The position numbers and the translations under genes are program-made. A stretch of DNA of 64,000 nucleotides from Rhizobium sp. SSA_523 (GTDB lineage Bacteria > Pseudomonadota > Alphaproteobacteria > Rhizobiales > Rhizobiaceae). Positions 7,147-16,023 of the stretch are shown in pieces (position 1 is the first letter of the stretch; the number at the start of each line of letters is the position of its first letter). The notes under the pieces are model-generated. The model was given only the letters and a program-made list of their open reading frames with translations, had not been told where the DNA came from and did no database searches. The stretch spans positions 434,001-498,000 of the forward strand of contig NZ_CP129381.1 in the NCBI RefSeq assembly GCF_030435705.1, in the 5' to 3' direction.

Positions 7147-8695
7147 GAACCTCCCGTCGGGGAAATAGCACCGCCTTCTCCTGTGTTCTTGCGCCGGTGA
7201 CGAGGATGGGCTGCGCATAAGCGAGCGGCAATGGAAGCCCGAGTTTGGCATGCAGTTCACCGGCGGCCCGGGGAATGAAGGGAAGCAGGCAGCGCGCCAC
7301 GACCGCGAGCCCATGCACCTGTTCTGCCAGGCATTGGCCGAGCCGATGGCGAAGCCGTGCCTGTTCATCCTCTTCGAGACCGCTGGAAAGCGCCTTTGCA
7401 TCGGCCCAAGGCGTCTTGCTGGTGAAGACCCGGTTGGCGTCACCCAGATAGGCGAAGATCTCCGCCAGCCCGACATGCAGCTCATACCTATCGAAGGCCT
7501 GGTGAACCTTGGCAGGCAGGGCGTCGGCCTGGCGCACAAGCGGCGTATCCGGGACGGCTGGTGTCAGGCCGCCAAAGGCGGTCGTCAGCAGCGCAAGCAC
7601 CCTGTTTGCCAGATTGCCGAGCTGCCCGCCCAGTTCCCCGGACCAGGCGGCATCCAGTCTCTCCTCCGAGAAATCCCCGTCATCGCCCGATCGGATATGG
7701 CGAAGCAGGTAATAGCGCAGGGCGTCGGGGCTCGCATAGGCATGGATCAGCCGATCCGGAGCGATCCCGTTGCCGGCGGACTTGCCGATCTTGCGGCCAT
7801 CCACCGTGAGATAGCCATGCACCAGAATGGAGGAGGGCAGCGGCTGGCCTGCGGACAGCAGAATGGCCGGCCAATAGACGGCGTGAAACTTCGAAATACC
7901 CTTGCCGACAATATGGATGCGCTCGTCGGACCCGTTCCAGTACGTCTCGAAGAGGGTCGGATCCGAGCCGTAGCCAAGACCGGTCAGGTAGTTTGCCAGC
8001 GCATCGAACCAGACATAGATGACCTCGTCGCTTCCCGGCACAGCGACGCCCCATCCACGGGCGCGCTCGGCGCTGCGCGACACGCTGATATCCTCCAGTC
8101 CGCGCCGAAGCAGGGCGGTTACCTCGTTGCGGCGGTGTGCCGGCGTGATCTCAAGCTTGCCGGACTCGATCAGTTGCAGGATGCGATCGCCGTAGCGCGA
8201 CAGCCGGAAGAACCAGTTTTCCTCCCGGATGATCTCCAGCTCGACGCCGTGTTCCGGGCATTTCCCGTCGATGAGTTCAGACGGGTCATAAAATTGTTCG
8301 CAGCCGACGCAATAGAAGCCTTCATACGCCTTTCGGTAAAGATCGCCGCTGGCGGCACAGGCATCCCACAAAGCATGGACGCAGGCCTGGTGCCGCGGAT
8401 CCAGCGAGGTGCGCACGAATTCATCATTGGAAATGTGGAGCTGCCGCCCGAGCCGTTCGAAACTGTCGCCGTTCGCTTCGACGAAGACTGCCACCGGCTG
8501 GCCTGCGGCCTCCGCTGCCCGGACATTCTTCAAGCTGTTATCGTCGGTTCCGCATTGAAAGCGGACCTGACGGCCGAGCAGCCGGAGATGGCGGGCATAG
8601 GCGTCGGCCTGCACCAGTTCGAGCGCAAAGCCGACATGGGGCGTGGAATTCACATAAGGGATGGAGGTGGTGAGGTAGGTCGTATGGGGTGTCAT
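7124..8695 (-). CDS. metG: Methionyl-tRNA synthetase, divergent accessory type
   Basis: A 523-residue class I synthetase that charges tRNA-Met with methionine in the cytoplasm. The HIGH box appears as PHVGF (residues ~18-22). A zinc knuckle C-x2-C-x13-C-x2-H (CVGCEQFYDPSEL, then GKCPEHG) is present. WFDALANYLTGLGYG is the Thermus/Gram-positive-like core, and the KMSKS loop reads KIGKS (DGRKIGKSAGN). The anticodon-binding helical domain follows (LGNLANRVLALL), and the protein lacks the C-terminal tRNA-binding extension. From memory, rhizobial housekeeping MetRS lacks the zinc knuckle and has canonical KMSKS, so this is probably a second, horizontally acquired copy. ATG 8695 matches the family N-terminus (MTPHTTYLTTSIPYVNS). 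A Met-rich leader ORF and hairpins lie upstream (8696-8851). The stop overlaps the TetR gene by 23 bp. Confidence 0.9.
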   Translation of the reverse strand: MTPHTTYLTTSIPYVNSTPHVGFALELVQADAYARHLRLLGRQVRFQCGTDDNSLKNVRAAEAAGQPVAVFVEANGDSFERLGRQLHISNDEFVRTSLDPRHQACVHALWDACAASGDLYRKAYEGFYCVGCEQFYDPSELIDGKCPEHGVELEIIREENWFFRLSRYGDRILQLIESGKLEITPAHRRNEVTALLRRGLEDISVSRSAERARGWGVAVPGSDEVIYVWFDALANYLTGLGYGSDPTLFETYWNGSDERIHIVGKGISKFHAVYWPAILLSAGQPLPSSILVHGYLTVDGRKIGKSAGNGIAPDRLIHAYASPDALRYYLLRHIRSGDDGDFSEERLDAAWSGELGGQLGNLANRVLALLTTAFGGLTPAVPDTPLVRQADALPAKVHQAFDRYELHVGLAEIFAYLGDANRVFTSKTPWADAKALSSGLEEDEQARLRHRLGQCLAEQVHGLAVVARCLLPFIPRAAGELHAKLGLPLPLAYAQPILVTGARTQEKAVLFPRREVLTPASAV

Positions 8696-8816
8696 GGGGA
8701 TGAGCCTCTCGAAGGATTTCGTCAATCCCCAGAGGCGGATCGCCAGAGAATAGCCGCCTCTAGGGCGGTCTCTGGTGTGCCGAACACGCACAAACCCGCC
8801 ACGCTATAAGCGCGGC
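8696..8816 (-). promoter_or_regulatory. Structured 5' leader of the metG-like gene (candidate attenuator)
   Basis: Read on the minus strand, between the leader ORF's Met codons and the metG start, several stems form. One is 8815-8809 with 8805-8799 (7 bp including one G-U, TAT loop) over the leader stop codon. A second (A) is CCAGAGA 8775-8769 with 8749-8743 enclosing CCGCC 8768-8764 with 8758-8754. A third (B) is 8763-8754 with 8738-8729, 10 bp including one G-U. A fourth (C) is GGGGAT 8730-8725 with ATCCCC 8701-8696 abutting the ATG. A and B share 8758-8754, and B and C share 8730-8729, so the folds exclude each other. No T-run follows any stem, which favours translational control or Rho over an intrinsic terminator. 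Confidence 0.55.
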
Positions 8817-8851
8817 ATCATCATTTCGACGGTGGAAAAGGTGCTGTTCAT
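8804..8851 (-). CDS. Candidate Met-rich leader peptide upstream of metG
   Basis: A 15-codon ORF on the minus strand reading MNSTFSTVEMMMPRL, then TAG. AGGAG (8859-8855) lies 3 nt before the ATG. Codons 10-12 (8824-8816) are three consecutive ATGs. The ORF ends 108 nt before the start of a methionyl-tRNA synthetase gene, and the intervening RNA can form alternative hairpins. In known attenuators a short peptide rich in the regulatory amino acid makes the ribosome stall when the charged tRNA is scarce. A Met-triplet peptide before a MetRS gene fits that logic. Too short to be proven by sequence alone. Confidence 0.55.
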   Translation of the reverse strand: MNSTFSTVEMMMPRL

Positions 8852-8962
8852 GGTCTCCTGCCTAGCAGTTGCAGCGCCGCTTCACAAGACCGACGTGGTT
8901 GCGCGGTGAGCAACACCGCCTTGCAGCTTTCGCTTCAGGCAGGAGGAGCGTCTCCTTTGCCG

Positions 8963-10762
8963 TCAGCTGCCGTCGCTGCCTTCCCCGGGAAAGCGCCAGT
9001 GCCGGGCCCTGGCTTCAGCCTGCCATAGCGCGAAGTAGCGGCCTTTTTCCGCCAGCAGCGCGGCATGCGTTCCGCATTCCGCCACGCATCCACGCTCCAG
9101 CACGAGGATCTGGTCCGCCCGCGCAATGGTGTGCAGGCGGTGGGCAATGACGATCACCGTCCTTTGCCGCACGAGGCCGTCCAGCGCCTGCTGCACGTCC
9201 CGTTCACTCTCGAGGTCGAGTGCGGCCGTCGGCTCGTCGAGCACGAGGATCGGCGCATCCTTCAGGAAGGCACGCGCGATCGACAGGCGCTGACGTTCGC
9301 CGCCGGAGAGCCGGGCGGCTCGTTCGTCGAGGCGGGTCTGCCAGCCATCGGGCAGGTTGTCGATAAATTCAAGGCAGCCGGCCGCCTCCGCCGCGCGAAT
9401 GACCTGCGCCCGCGTGGCATCCGGCCGCGCCAGGCAGATATTCTCCCAGACCGTATCATTGAACAGATAGACATCCTGGAAGACGCAGCCGATCATGCCG
9501 GCAAGCCTGTCTTGCGGGATCTGGCGAAGATCGACGCCGCCTATGCTGATCTTGCCCTGTTCGGGATCGTCCTGCCGCTGGAGCAGGCGGATGAAACTCG
9601 TCTTGCCGGATCCCGATGAGCCGACGAGCGCGGTGAAACTCCCCTCCGGAATTTGCGCCGTCACCCCGGTCAGCACCGGCGGACGCGTACGATCATAGCG
9701 GAATGTCACATCCGAGACGGCGATGTCGTGGCGAAGGGGGACGGCCTGCGGCAGCCATTGCGGCAGGGGTTCTACGGTGGTGATGGCGTCGATCTCGGTC
9801 AAGGCGGCATCCATCATCGACAGGAGGGTGGTGAAGCTGACGACCGTGCCGAGCGGCTCCATGAAACGCGCGGTCATGACGGCGGCGGCAGCGAAAATCG
9901 CCATGTCCGACCCATCGGCGCCTTGCCGGGTCAGACACAAAGCGAGGACGCAGAACAGGCTCATCTCGACGAGGATGACGACCAGCATATTGCCAGTCCC
10001 GGTCTTTCGATGCTCCTGTCGCTGAAGATTTTCCATCTGGCGAAACTGGCCGCGCAGGCCCTCTGCCTTGTCGCCTTCGAGGCAGGCCGAGCGATAGGCG
10101 GGAAGGGCCTGCAGATAGTCGAGGATCGCGGCGTTCAAGCCGGCCTGGGCCAGGCCGAGCCTCAGTCTGGACGCGTCGAGCGCTGGCCGCTGCCAATGAT
10201 AGAGCACAAGCACCAGGGGCACGATGCTCAGCAGGGCAAGTCCCAGGCGCCAGTCGAAGGCGCAGAGGGCGAGATAGGCAATGATGGGCGTGATCAGCGC
10301 GCTCGCAAGCAGGTTGGCAAGGGTGAGCGCGAAGCCGAAGATTTCATCGATGCCGCCGAGCAGGGTGGCGGTGACATCGCCCGAGCGGTGGTCGGAGATC
10401 GCCTTCTGCGGCATCCGGCGCAGCGACTCACCGAGCGACAGGCGAAGCTTATGACCGCAGCGCGTCATGGAGCCGCCGAAGTCGAAGCCTTGCGCCCGCC
10501 AGCGCAGCAGGGTCGCGATGACCGTGGCGCAGCCGAATATCGCGAGCCAGGCAAGAGGAGCATGCCCGTTTTCTCCGGTGACGAGGCTGGCCAGGAGCGG
10601 TGCGAGGGCGGCAAAGGCGAGCCCCTGGAAGACGGCGGAAAGGCACAGGTCGAAAAGGCTTTGCCGCAGCGCCGATGCCTCTTTTCCGGCATGCCGGCAA
10701 AGATGTGTATAGGTCCGTACGATAGGGATGGCGGCGACACGCGCCCGGATGGCGTTCAGCAT
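8963..10762 (-). CDS. ABC transporter, fused permease/ATPase (YbtQ-like siderophore importer subunit)
   Basis: A 599-residue half-transporter. Residues ~20-300 hold about six membrane helices in the ABC exporter fold. The nucleotide-binding domain from ~345 has Walker A GSSGSGKTS, Q-loop CVFQDVYLF, signature LSGGERQR, Walker B ILVLDEPTA and H-loop IAHRLH. Its neighbours (second ABC half, RhtX/FptX-like MFS, FyuA-like receptor, AraC regulator) are the YbtP-YbtQ-YbtX-FyuA-YbtA set. In that system these exporter-fold proteins import ferric siderophore across the inner membrane. It overlaps the end of the upstream ABC gene by 7 bp, indicating co-translation and probably a heterodimer. The direction and substrate are inferred from context. 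Confidence 0.85.
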   Translation of the reverse strand: MLNAIRARVAAIPIVRTYTHLCRHAGKEASALRQSLFDLCLSAVFQGLAFAALAPLLASLVTGENGHAPLAWLAIFGCATVIATLLRWRAQGFDFGGSMTRCGHKLRLSLGESLRRMPQKAISDHRSGDVTATLLGGIDEIFGFALTLANLLASALITPIIAYLALCAFDWRLGLALLSIVPLVLVLYHWQRPALDASRLRLGLAQAGLNAAILDYLQALPAYRSACLEGDKAEGLRGQFRQMENLQRQEHRKTGTGNMLVVILVEMSLFCVLALCLTRQGADGSDMAIFAAAAVMTARFMEPLGTVVSFTTLLSMMDAALTEIDAITTVEPLPQWLPQAVPLRHDIAVSDVTFRYDRTRPPVLTGVTAQIPEGSFTALVGSSGSGKTSFIRLLQRQDDPEQGKISIGGVDLRQIPQDRLAGMIGCVFQDVYLFNDTVWENICLARPDATRAQVIRAAEAAGCLEFIDNLPDGWQTRLDERAARLSGGERQRLSIARAFLKDAPILVLDEPTAALDLESERDVQQALDGLVRQRTVIVIAHRLHTIARADQILVLERGCVAECGTHAALLAEKGRYFALWQAEARARHWRFPGEGSDGS

Positions 10763-12525
10763 GGTGCGCCGTCCCGCTCGCCTGCCAATGCCCAGTCGCG
10801 GGATGCCAGATGCGCGGCCCAGAGCCTCGAATAGGACCCCGCGGCTGCAAGCAACGCCTCGTGCGGGCCTGCCTCGACGATCCGGCCTTTTTCCAGCAAC
10901 AGGATCTGGTCGGCCTGCGTGATGGTTGCCAGACGGTGGGAGACGACAATGATCGTCTTGTCGCGCCTGAGCCTGGCCAAAGCGCGGATCATCGCCTCTT
11001 CATGATCCGGATCGGCAAAGGATGTGACTTCGTCGAGGATAAGGATGGGCCGGTCCTGCAGGATGGCGCGGGCAAGACAAAGCCGCTGGCGCTGCCCGCC
11101 CGACAGCCGGGCTCCCAATTCGCCGAGCTCGGTCGCATAGGCCTGTGGCAGGCTGTTGACGAAATCATGCAGCTGAGCGGCCTTTGCCGCAGCGACCACC
11201 GCCTCGTCCGATCTATCCGAGGCGCCAAGGCGGATATTGTCGGCGATCGAGCCGGAAAACAGATAGGGCTCCTGAAACACGAAACCGATCCTGCGCATCA
11301 GGCTGTCGCGGTCGACCTCCCGAAGATCGACGCCGCCAATCCGGATGGTTCCGGAGGTGACATCCAAGAAACGGGGAATGAGACGCGCCAGGCTTGTCTT
11401 GCCGGCGCCGGAGGGGCCGACAAGTGCTGTCACCGTGCCGGGCCTTGCGATAAAACTGATCTGCGTCAGGGCGTCGGCACCGCCGGCGTAGCGCAGGCTC
11501 ACTTCGTCGAAGACGATTTCGGCACGGGCGGGCACCGGCAGGGCGGCCGAAGCCGGCTGCGCCATCCTCTCGAAAGCGAGCACCTGATTGATGCGGGCGG
11601 CGTTGATCCGCGCCTTGTTGACCATGTGGTTCAACATCATCATCGGCAGAATGGCTTCCGCCATGCCGGCGCCGAGCAGCAGGATCATCAGGAAGCTTCC
11701 GAGCTCGACGGGCTCGCGGCTCGACAGGTGGAGCGCGAGGAGGAGCAGGACGAACAGCGTCGGCAAAGGGTTGAGCAAAGCAAAGGCGCTGCGCGCAGAG
11801 AGGCTTGCATCCCGATACCACTGCGTCACCACAGTCAGATAGGCGTCGAGCGCATGGTGATAGCGGCTGAAGCTCGTGCTGCCGCTGTCGAAGCTGCGAA
11901 CCACCGGCATGGCCTGGATGAACTCGACGATGGCGGCGCTGACCGCCTCGCGCGCCTGGTTGTAGCGCGCGGTGATGGCGACATGATCGCGCATGGCAAG
12001 GCTCATCACCGCGAAACCCGCCAGGATCACGCCCGCGGCTGCCAGCGCGAAACGCCAGTCGAACCCCAGGAGAAGGAGGAAGGTCAAGGGCGGCAGGATA
12101 TAGGCGCGACCCGCCAGGGGAATGCTGTCGGCGACCACGACATGCAGGGCCTTCACATCCTCGAAGATCACCTTGGCCAGCATGCTGGACCCCGTCTGTT
12201 CGATCCTGCCCAGCGAAAGCTCTGCGAGATGGCGGGTGAGACGCTCGCGAAGCATGACCTCCAGCCGGAACGCCGCCTGGTGCGAGACGTCGAATGCCTT
12301 CAGCCGAAGCAGGCAGGACAGGGCGAGCGCGACACCTGCCCCGAACGGCAGCCACGGCATGTCGCTCAAGCTCCCGGTCGCGGTGAGCGTCACCGCAAAT
12401 CCGAGGAGGCCGAAGGCCGCAAGACCGAGCGCGCTGCCGAGAGCCGATAGCAGGATGGCGATCAGGAGCGGCCGCCGAACCGGGGCGACCAGAGGCCAGA
12501 TGCGCTTGTCCGTGATTTCAGCCAT
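10756..12525 (-). CDS. ABC transporter, fused permease/ATPase (YbtP-like siderophore importer subunit)
   Basis: 589 residues. Membrane domain ~15-300, then an ATPase domain with Walker A GPSGAGKTS, FVFQEPYLF, signature LSGGQRQR, Walker B ILILDEVTS and H-loop VSHRLA. The DEVTS after Walker B differs from the usual DEPTS. It is the partner of the 8963-10762 gene and overlaps it by 7 bp. The start at 12525 overlaps the stop of the upstream MFS gene in a TAATG junction. The reading frame is open upstream into the MFS gene, but MAEITDKRIWPLV is the natural N-terminus. It likely forms the cytoplasmic-membrane half of a phenolate-type siderophore importer. Confidence 0.85.
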   Translation of the reverse strand: MAEITDKRIWPLVAPVRRPLLIAILLSALGSALGLAAFGLLGFAVTLTATGSLSDMPWLPFGAGVALALSCLLRLKAFDVSHQAAFRLEVMLRERLTRHLAELSLGRIEQTGSSMLAKVIFEDVKALHVVVADSIPLAGRAYILPPLTFLLLLGFDWRFALAAAGVILAGFAVMSLAMRDHVAITARYNQAREAVSAAIVEFIQAMPVVRSFDSGSTSFSRYHHALDAYLTVVTQWYRDASLSARSAFALLNPLPTLFVLLLLALHLSSREPVELGSFLMILLLGAGMAEAILPMMMLNHMVNKARINAARINQVLAFERMAQPASAALPVPARAEIVFDEVSLRYAGGADALTQISFIARPGTVTALVGPSGAGKTSLARLIPRFLDVTSGTIRIGGVDLREVDRDSLMRRIGFVFQEPYLFSGSIADNIRLGASDRSDEAVVAAAKAAQLHDFVNSLPQAYATELGELGARLSGGQRQRLCLARAILQDRPILILDEVTSFADPDHEEAMIRALARLRRDKTIIVVSHRLATITQADQILLLEKGRIVEAGPHEALLAAAGSYSRLWAAHLASRDWALAGERDGAPC

Positions 12526-13796
12526 TATGCGACCTGCTGCGGCAGGCCTTGCGCCGTGCCATGCCTGGAGGAATCGGTTCGGTAGGCAAGCGACAGGAGC
12601 GCGGCCAGAAGCGCCAGGATGGAAGCCAGGATGACAACGCCGCCATAGCCGATCGGGATCGCCAGAGCCGTTGCCGCCATCATCATGGAGATCGAGACGA
12701 TCTGGCTGGCGGAGTTCTGCAGCGTGTAATCCGTCCCCGGACTGCGGGGTGAGCAATGGTCCATCATCAGCGTGGCGAGCACGGTGCTGGCCGGATTGTA
12801 GCTGCAGAAGAACAACAGGGCGGCCACGGTGCCCGACACGAGGCTTGTCCCGCCGAAGGCCGGAAGCGCCATTGCCGCAACGCCGAGCACTTGCAGGAAG
12901 GCGGCCGAGACGAGCATCCGGCGCCGCCCGAACCGGCCGACGAGCCACCCGGTCGCAAGCGCGCAGACCAGGCCGCACAGCGAACCGAGACCATTGACGA
13001 CGAAACCCGTCTGTTCCAGCGGCCAGCCGCCATCCGTCAGCATCGGCGTCAGGATGCCATAGGCGAGACCGTTGCCGATGGGAAAGACGATCAGAAGCGC
13101 AATCCACAAAGGAGAAGGCAGGCTGCGCCAGAAGCTCCAGGCCCGTTTGTAGACATCCGGCATCGAGGCCTTTTGCAGGCCGGATGGCGGCTCGCGGAAC
13201 CGCAAGAGCTGGAGGAGCGGCAGGCAGGTCGAGGCGGCCAGAATGACCATGCAGCCGCGCCAGCCCAGGAAGGGGTAGGCGACGAGCGTCGCGCCGCCGC
13301 CCAACAGATTGCCGATCAGCCCGCCGGCCACCTGTATGCCGTTGGCAAAGCCACGACGAGCGGGCGGGACAAGGCGGCAGGCAAGCGCATCGACCGCTAT
13401 ATCCTGTGTGGCCGAGGCAAGCGAGACGAAAAGGCAGAGCGCGTAGACGATGGAAAAATGCTCGATCACGCTGAAAAAGGACAGGATCAAAAGCGCCAGA
13501 ACCATCAGCGTCTGCAAGAGAATGAGCCAGCCGCGATAATGACCGAACCGCCCGAAGCCAAACCGATCGATGAGCGGAGCCCAGAGAGGCTTCAGGGGCC
13601 AGACGAGTCCCAGCATGTAGATCATGCCGACTTGCGACAGCGGCGCACCGGCCTGGCGCAGAATTGCAGCCAGAGCGGTGACGAAAAAGCCGAGGCCGAG
13701 AAACTGCGTAATGTAGAGACTGCCGATCAACAGCCAGTCACCGCTACGGAGATCCTGCGGACCATCCCGGCCTGCCAGGGCGGACGCGAAAGCCAT
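12525..13796 (-). CDS. MFS transporter, RhtX/FptX/YbtX-like siderophore transporter
   Basis: 423 residues with about 12 membrane helices. Motifs (LVWPLKPLWAPLIDRFGFGRFGHYRGW, then LASATQDIAVDALACRLVPP) match the AmpG-like branch that contains RhtX (rhizobactin uptake), FptX (pyochelin uptake) and YbtX. The conserved ATQDIAVDAL block is the hallmark. These proteins move ferric siderophore across the inner membrane as single polypeptides. It is 3 bp downstream of the TonB receptor gene and its stop overlaps the start of the YbtP-like gene, so all four are one operon. Both MFS and ABC types are present, as in pyochelin and yersiniabactin loci. Confidence 0.85.
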   Translation of the reverse strand: MAFASALAGRDGPQDLRSGDWLLIGSLYITQFLGLGFFVTALAAILRQAGAPLSQVGMIYMLGLVWPLKPLWAPLIDRFGFGRFGHYRGWLILLQTLMVLALLILSFFSVIEHFSIVYALCLFVSLASATQDIAVDALACRLVPPARRGFANGIQVAGGLIGNLLGGGATLVAYPFLGWRGCMVILAASTCLPLLQLLRFREPPSGLQKASMPDVYKRAWSFWRSLPSPLWIALLIVFPIGNGLAYGILTPMLTDGGWPLEQTGFVVNGLGSLCGLVCALATGWLVGRFGRRRMLVSAAFLQVLGVAAMALPAFGGTSLVSGTVAALLFFCSYNPASTVLATLMMDHCSPRSPGTDYTLQNSASQIVSISMMMAATALAIPIGYGGVVILASILALLAALLSLAYRTDSSRHGTAQGLPQQVA

Positions 13797-13799
13797 GGT

Positions 13800-15920
13800 C
13801 TAAAACTTCCGTGTCACGCCAGCCATGACCGCACGGCCGCGGACCATGGCGCCGTAGCGGACGCCGGAGGCCGGCGCATCATAGGCATAGAGGTCGTATT
13901 TCTCGTCCAGCAGGTTCTCGCCGCGCAGGTAGAACTCGGTCTTGCCTTCCGCGAGGGCAATGCGGGCATCGAGCTTGTGGTAACCATCGAGATCGAAATG
14001 ATTCTGTGGATCGGCCGGCCGCTTGCCCACATAGCGATAATCGATCCGGGTGATCAGCTGCGGCTCCGTCATGCCCAGCATGGGCTCCAGGTCCCGCGTG
14101 TAGGACAGGCTCGCCGTCGCGCTCCAGGATGCGGCGTCGGGCACCTTGTTGCCGGTCAGCACGTCGCCGTCACCGATGCCAAAGATACTGGAACGGATAT
14201 CGGCATCCACATAGCTGAGCCCGGCCGTGAGGTCGAAGCCATTGCCCGGATGCCAGCCCGCGCTGAGGTCAACACCCTTGGCGCGCGTATCCGCGTTCAG
14301 CGCGCTCACGAGGAAAGTCTTGGAGTCGTAGGAGAGCAGGTGATTGTCCTCGACGCGGTTGAGATAGGCCGCGCCGCTGAGGGAAAACAGGCCTGCGGCG
14401 AATTCGGCGTCGAAACCGGCTTCGACGGAATCGGTGGTCGCGCCGCGGAACGGGCTGCCTTCGGCGATCTGCGTCGAATAGACATTGAAGCCGCCGGGCT
14501 TGAAGCCGCGCGCCACACGGGCATGGATTTCCAGGTCTGGCGTCAGAGCATAGGTCAGGCCGAGCTTGCCTGTCAGCGCATCTTCCGTGAGCTCCCGCGA
14601 ATCGGTGCTGATCCCGGCTGAGCCATGATAGGTGGCATCAAACCGGGTGCGGCTTCGCTCATAGCGCAGACCGGCGTCGAGTTTCAGCCGATCGGTCAGC
14701 GGCAGCACCGTATTGCCGTAAAGTCCGTAGCGATCTGTGTCGAAGTCGCGAAAGGCGGTGCAATAGCGCCCGAAGCTGCAGCTGTCATAGGAGCGGTCGG
14801 CATGTTCGGCAAACAGCCCGAGCGCCCATTCGAGACGCTCGCCCTCCAGGGACGACCAGCGCAGATCCTGGTCGAACACATGTTCATCGGGCTTTTCCTG
14901 CCGCCAGTAGAGTGATGGCGAGTGGTAGAGAGCCGCCATCAGTGCCTTGTCGTAGACCAGCGCCTCGTTGGATTTGGCATGGTAGAAGGACGAGGTCGAT
15001 GTGATGCGGCTGGTTGGAAAATCATGCGAGAGCTTCAATGCCGCCCGATCGATCGTTTGGCGCACATCATTGTAGAAGCCGGCGGGAAGGTCGAGCACCG
15101 GCTGATCCGGATAGGGACGCAGAACCAGAAGCGTAGGCCAGGCCCGCGAATCCTGCCGCTCCAGCGTGAGAAGCGCCGAGGTCGCGTCGTCAATATCCCA
15201 TAAGAGGCTGCCGCGAACGGCGAAATCGCTGGGCTTGCTGATGGGCTCTCCATCCGCCAGCCTGTCGATCCAGTGGTTCTCGCCGGAATAGCGCATGGCG
15301 AAGCGCCCGCTGAGGTCTTCCGTCAGGCCGCCGCCAATCGCGCCCTCCACCGTGTGCTGCCGCCCGGTGCCCAATTCGCTGCCGATATAGCCGTCGAATT
15401 CCTGCGATGGCAGTCGCGGCGTCATGCTGACGAGGCCAGCGCTGGCTGAGGCGGAGGACTGAGTGCCCTGCGGCCCCTTCAACACGTCTATACTGTCGAG
15501 ATCCAGCGTGCCAAGCCTGAGATAGCGAGCATTCATGGAGCTGCCATTGACGGAAAACGACAGGAGGCTGTCGTCCATGTTCATCGGATACATGCCGCCG
15601 ACACCCCGCACATAGGTGGTCGACAAATGGTTGCCGCCCCAGGAATTGATGGCGATGCCGGGCGTCGCGTTCAGAACGTCCTCGACCGTCTTCAGCCGTC
15701 GTTCTTCCATCGTCTTCGCGCTGAAGGGCGTATGGCCGGCCGAGCCACTGCCAGTGGCCGAGACCGTCACCCTTTCCAAAACTGTGTCGTCATTCGCGCC
15801 CGGCCTGCGAGCCTTCCCATCCTGCGCCTGGCCCACTGCCGGCAGCAGAAGGACGAGGGTAAAGAGCGCGCAGGACAGACTTGTCGCATTGTGGAGGTGG
15901 CGGAAGAAGGCAGTATGCAT
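13800..15920 (-). CDS. TonB-dependent siderophore receptor, FyuA/Psn-like
   Basis: About 706 residues. The start at 15920 gives a clean signal peptide (ending VGQAQ) and has GGAAAG 8 nt before it; an alternative ATG is at 15956. The plug domain (about 50-170) shows TVSATG, the TTYVRGVGG segment and DVLKGPQGTQSSASASAGLVSM. The C-terminal barrel ends with GRAVMAGVTRKF, including the terminal Phe used by BAM. The overall pattern resembles the yersiniabactin/pesticin receptor FyuA. It moves ferric siderophore across the outer membrane using TonB energy. It leads the operon MFS-YbtP-YbtQ and is divergent from an AraC regulator, with 103 bp between the two starts. Confidence 0.88.
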   Translation of the reverse strand: MHTAFFRHLHNATSLSCALFTLVLLLPAVGQAQDGKARRPGANDDTVLERVTVSATGSGSAGHTPFSAKTMEERRLKTVEDVLNATPGIAINSWGGNHLSTTYVRGVGGMYPMNMDDSLLSFSVNGSSMNARYLRLGTLDLDSIDVLKGPQGTQSSASASAGLVSMTPRLPSQEFDGYIGSELGTGRQHTVEGAIGGGLTEDLSGRFAMRYSGENHWIDRLADGEPISKPSDFAVRGSLLWDIDDATSALLTLERQDSRAWPTLLVLRPYPDQPVLDLPAGFYNDVRQTIDRAALKLSHDFPTSRITSTSSFYHAKSNEALVYDKALMAALYHSPSLYWRQEKPDEHVFDQDLRWSSLEGERLEWALGLFAEHADRSYDSCSFGRYCTAFRDFDTDRYGLYGNTVLPLTDRLKLDAGLRYERSRTRFDATYHGSAGISTDSRELTEDALTGKLGLTYALTPDLEIHARVARGFKPGGFNVYSTQIAEGSPFRGATTDSVEAGFDAEFAAGLFSLSGAAYLNRVEDNHLLSYDSKTFLVSALNADTRAKGVDLSAGWHPGNGFDLTAGLSYVDADIRSSIFGIGDGDVLTGNKVPDAASWSATASLSYTRDLEPMLGMTEPQLITRIDYRYVGKRPADPQNHFDLDGYHKLDARIALAEGKTEFYLRGENLLDEKYDLYAYDAPASGVRYGAMVRGRAVMAGVTRKF

Positions 15921-16023
15921 GAACTTGCTTTCCAGTCTCGAAATACATGAGTTCATCTATCAACTATTCTGTTTGCTTTTCCGCCCCGATAGAGTCAAAG
16001 ATCAACCGCTTCCAATCAAACTC

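Noticed and set aside
8696..8791. N-terminal extension of MetRS to 8791
   Set aside because: The extra 32 residues are basic and non-conserved. MetRS proteins begin near MTPHTTYLTTS, and the extension covers the hairpin region.
7250..8809. 519-residue plus-strand open frame
   Set aside because: It is antisense to the metG-like gene and low in conserved content; high GC leaves this frame stop-free.
12756..14621. 621-residue plus-strand open frame
   Set aside because: It runs antisense across the MFS and receptor genes with basic, repetitive composition and no domain.
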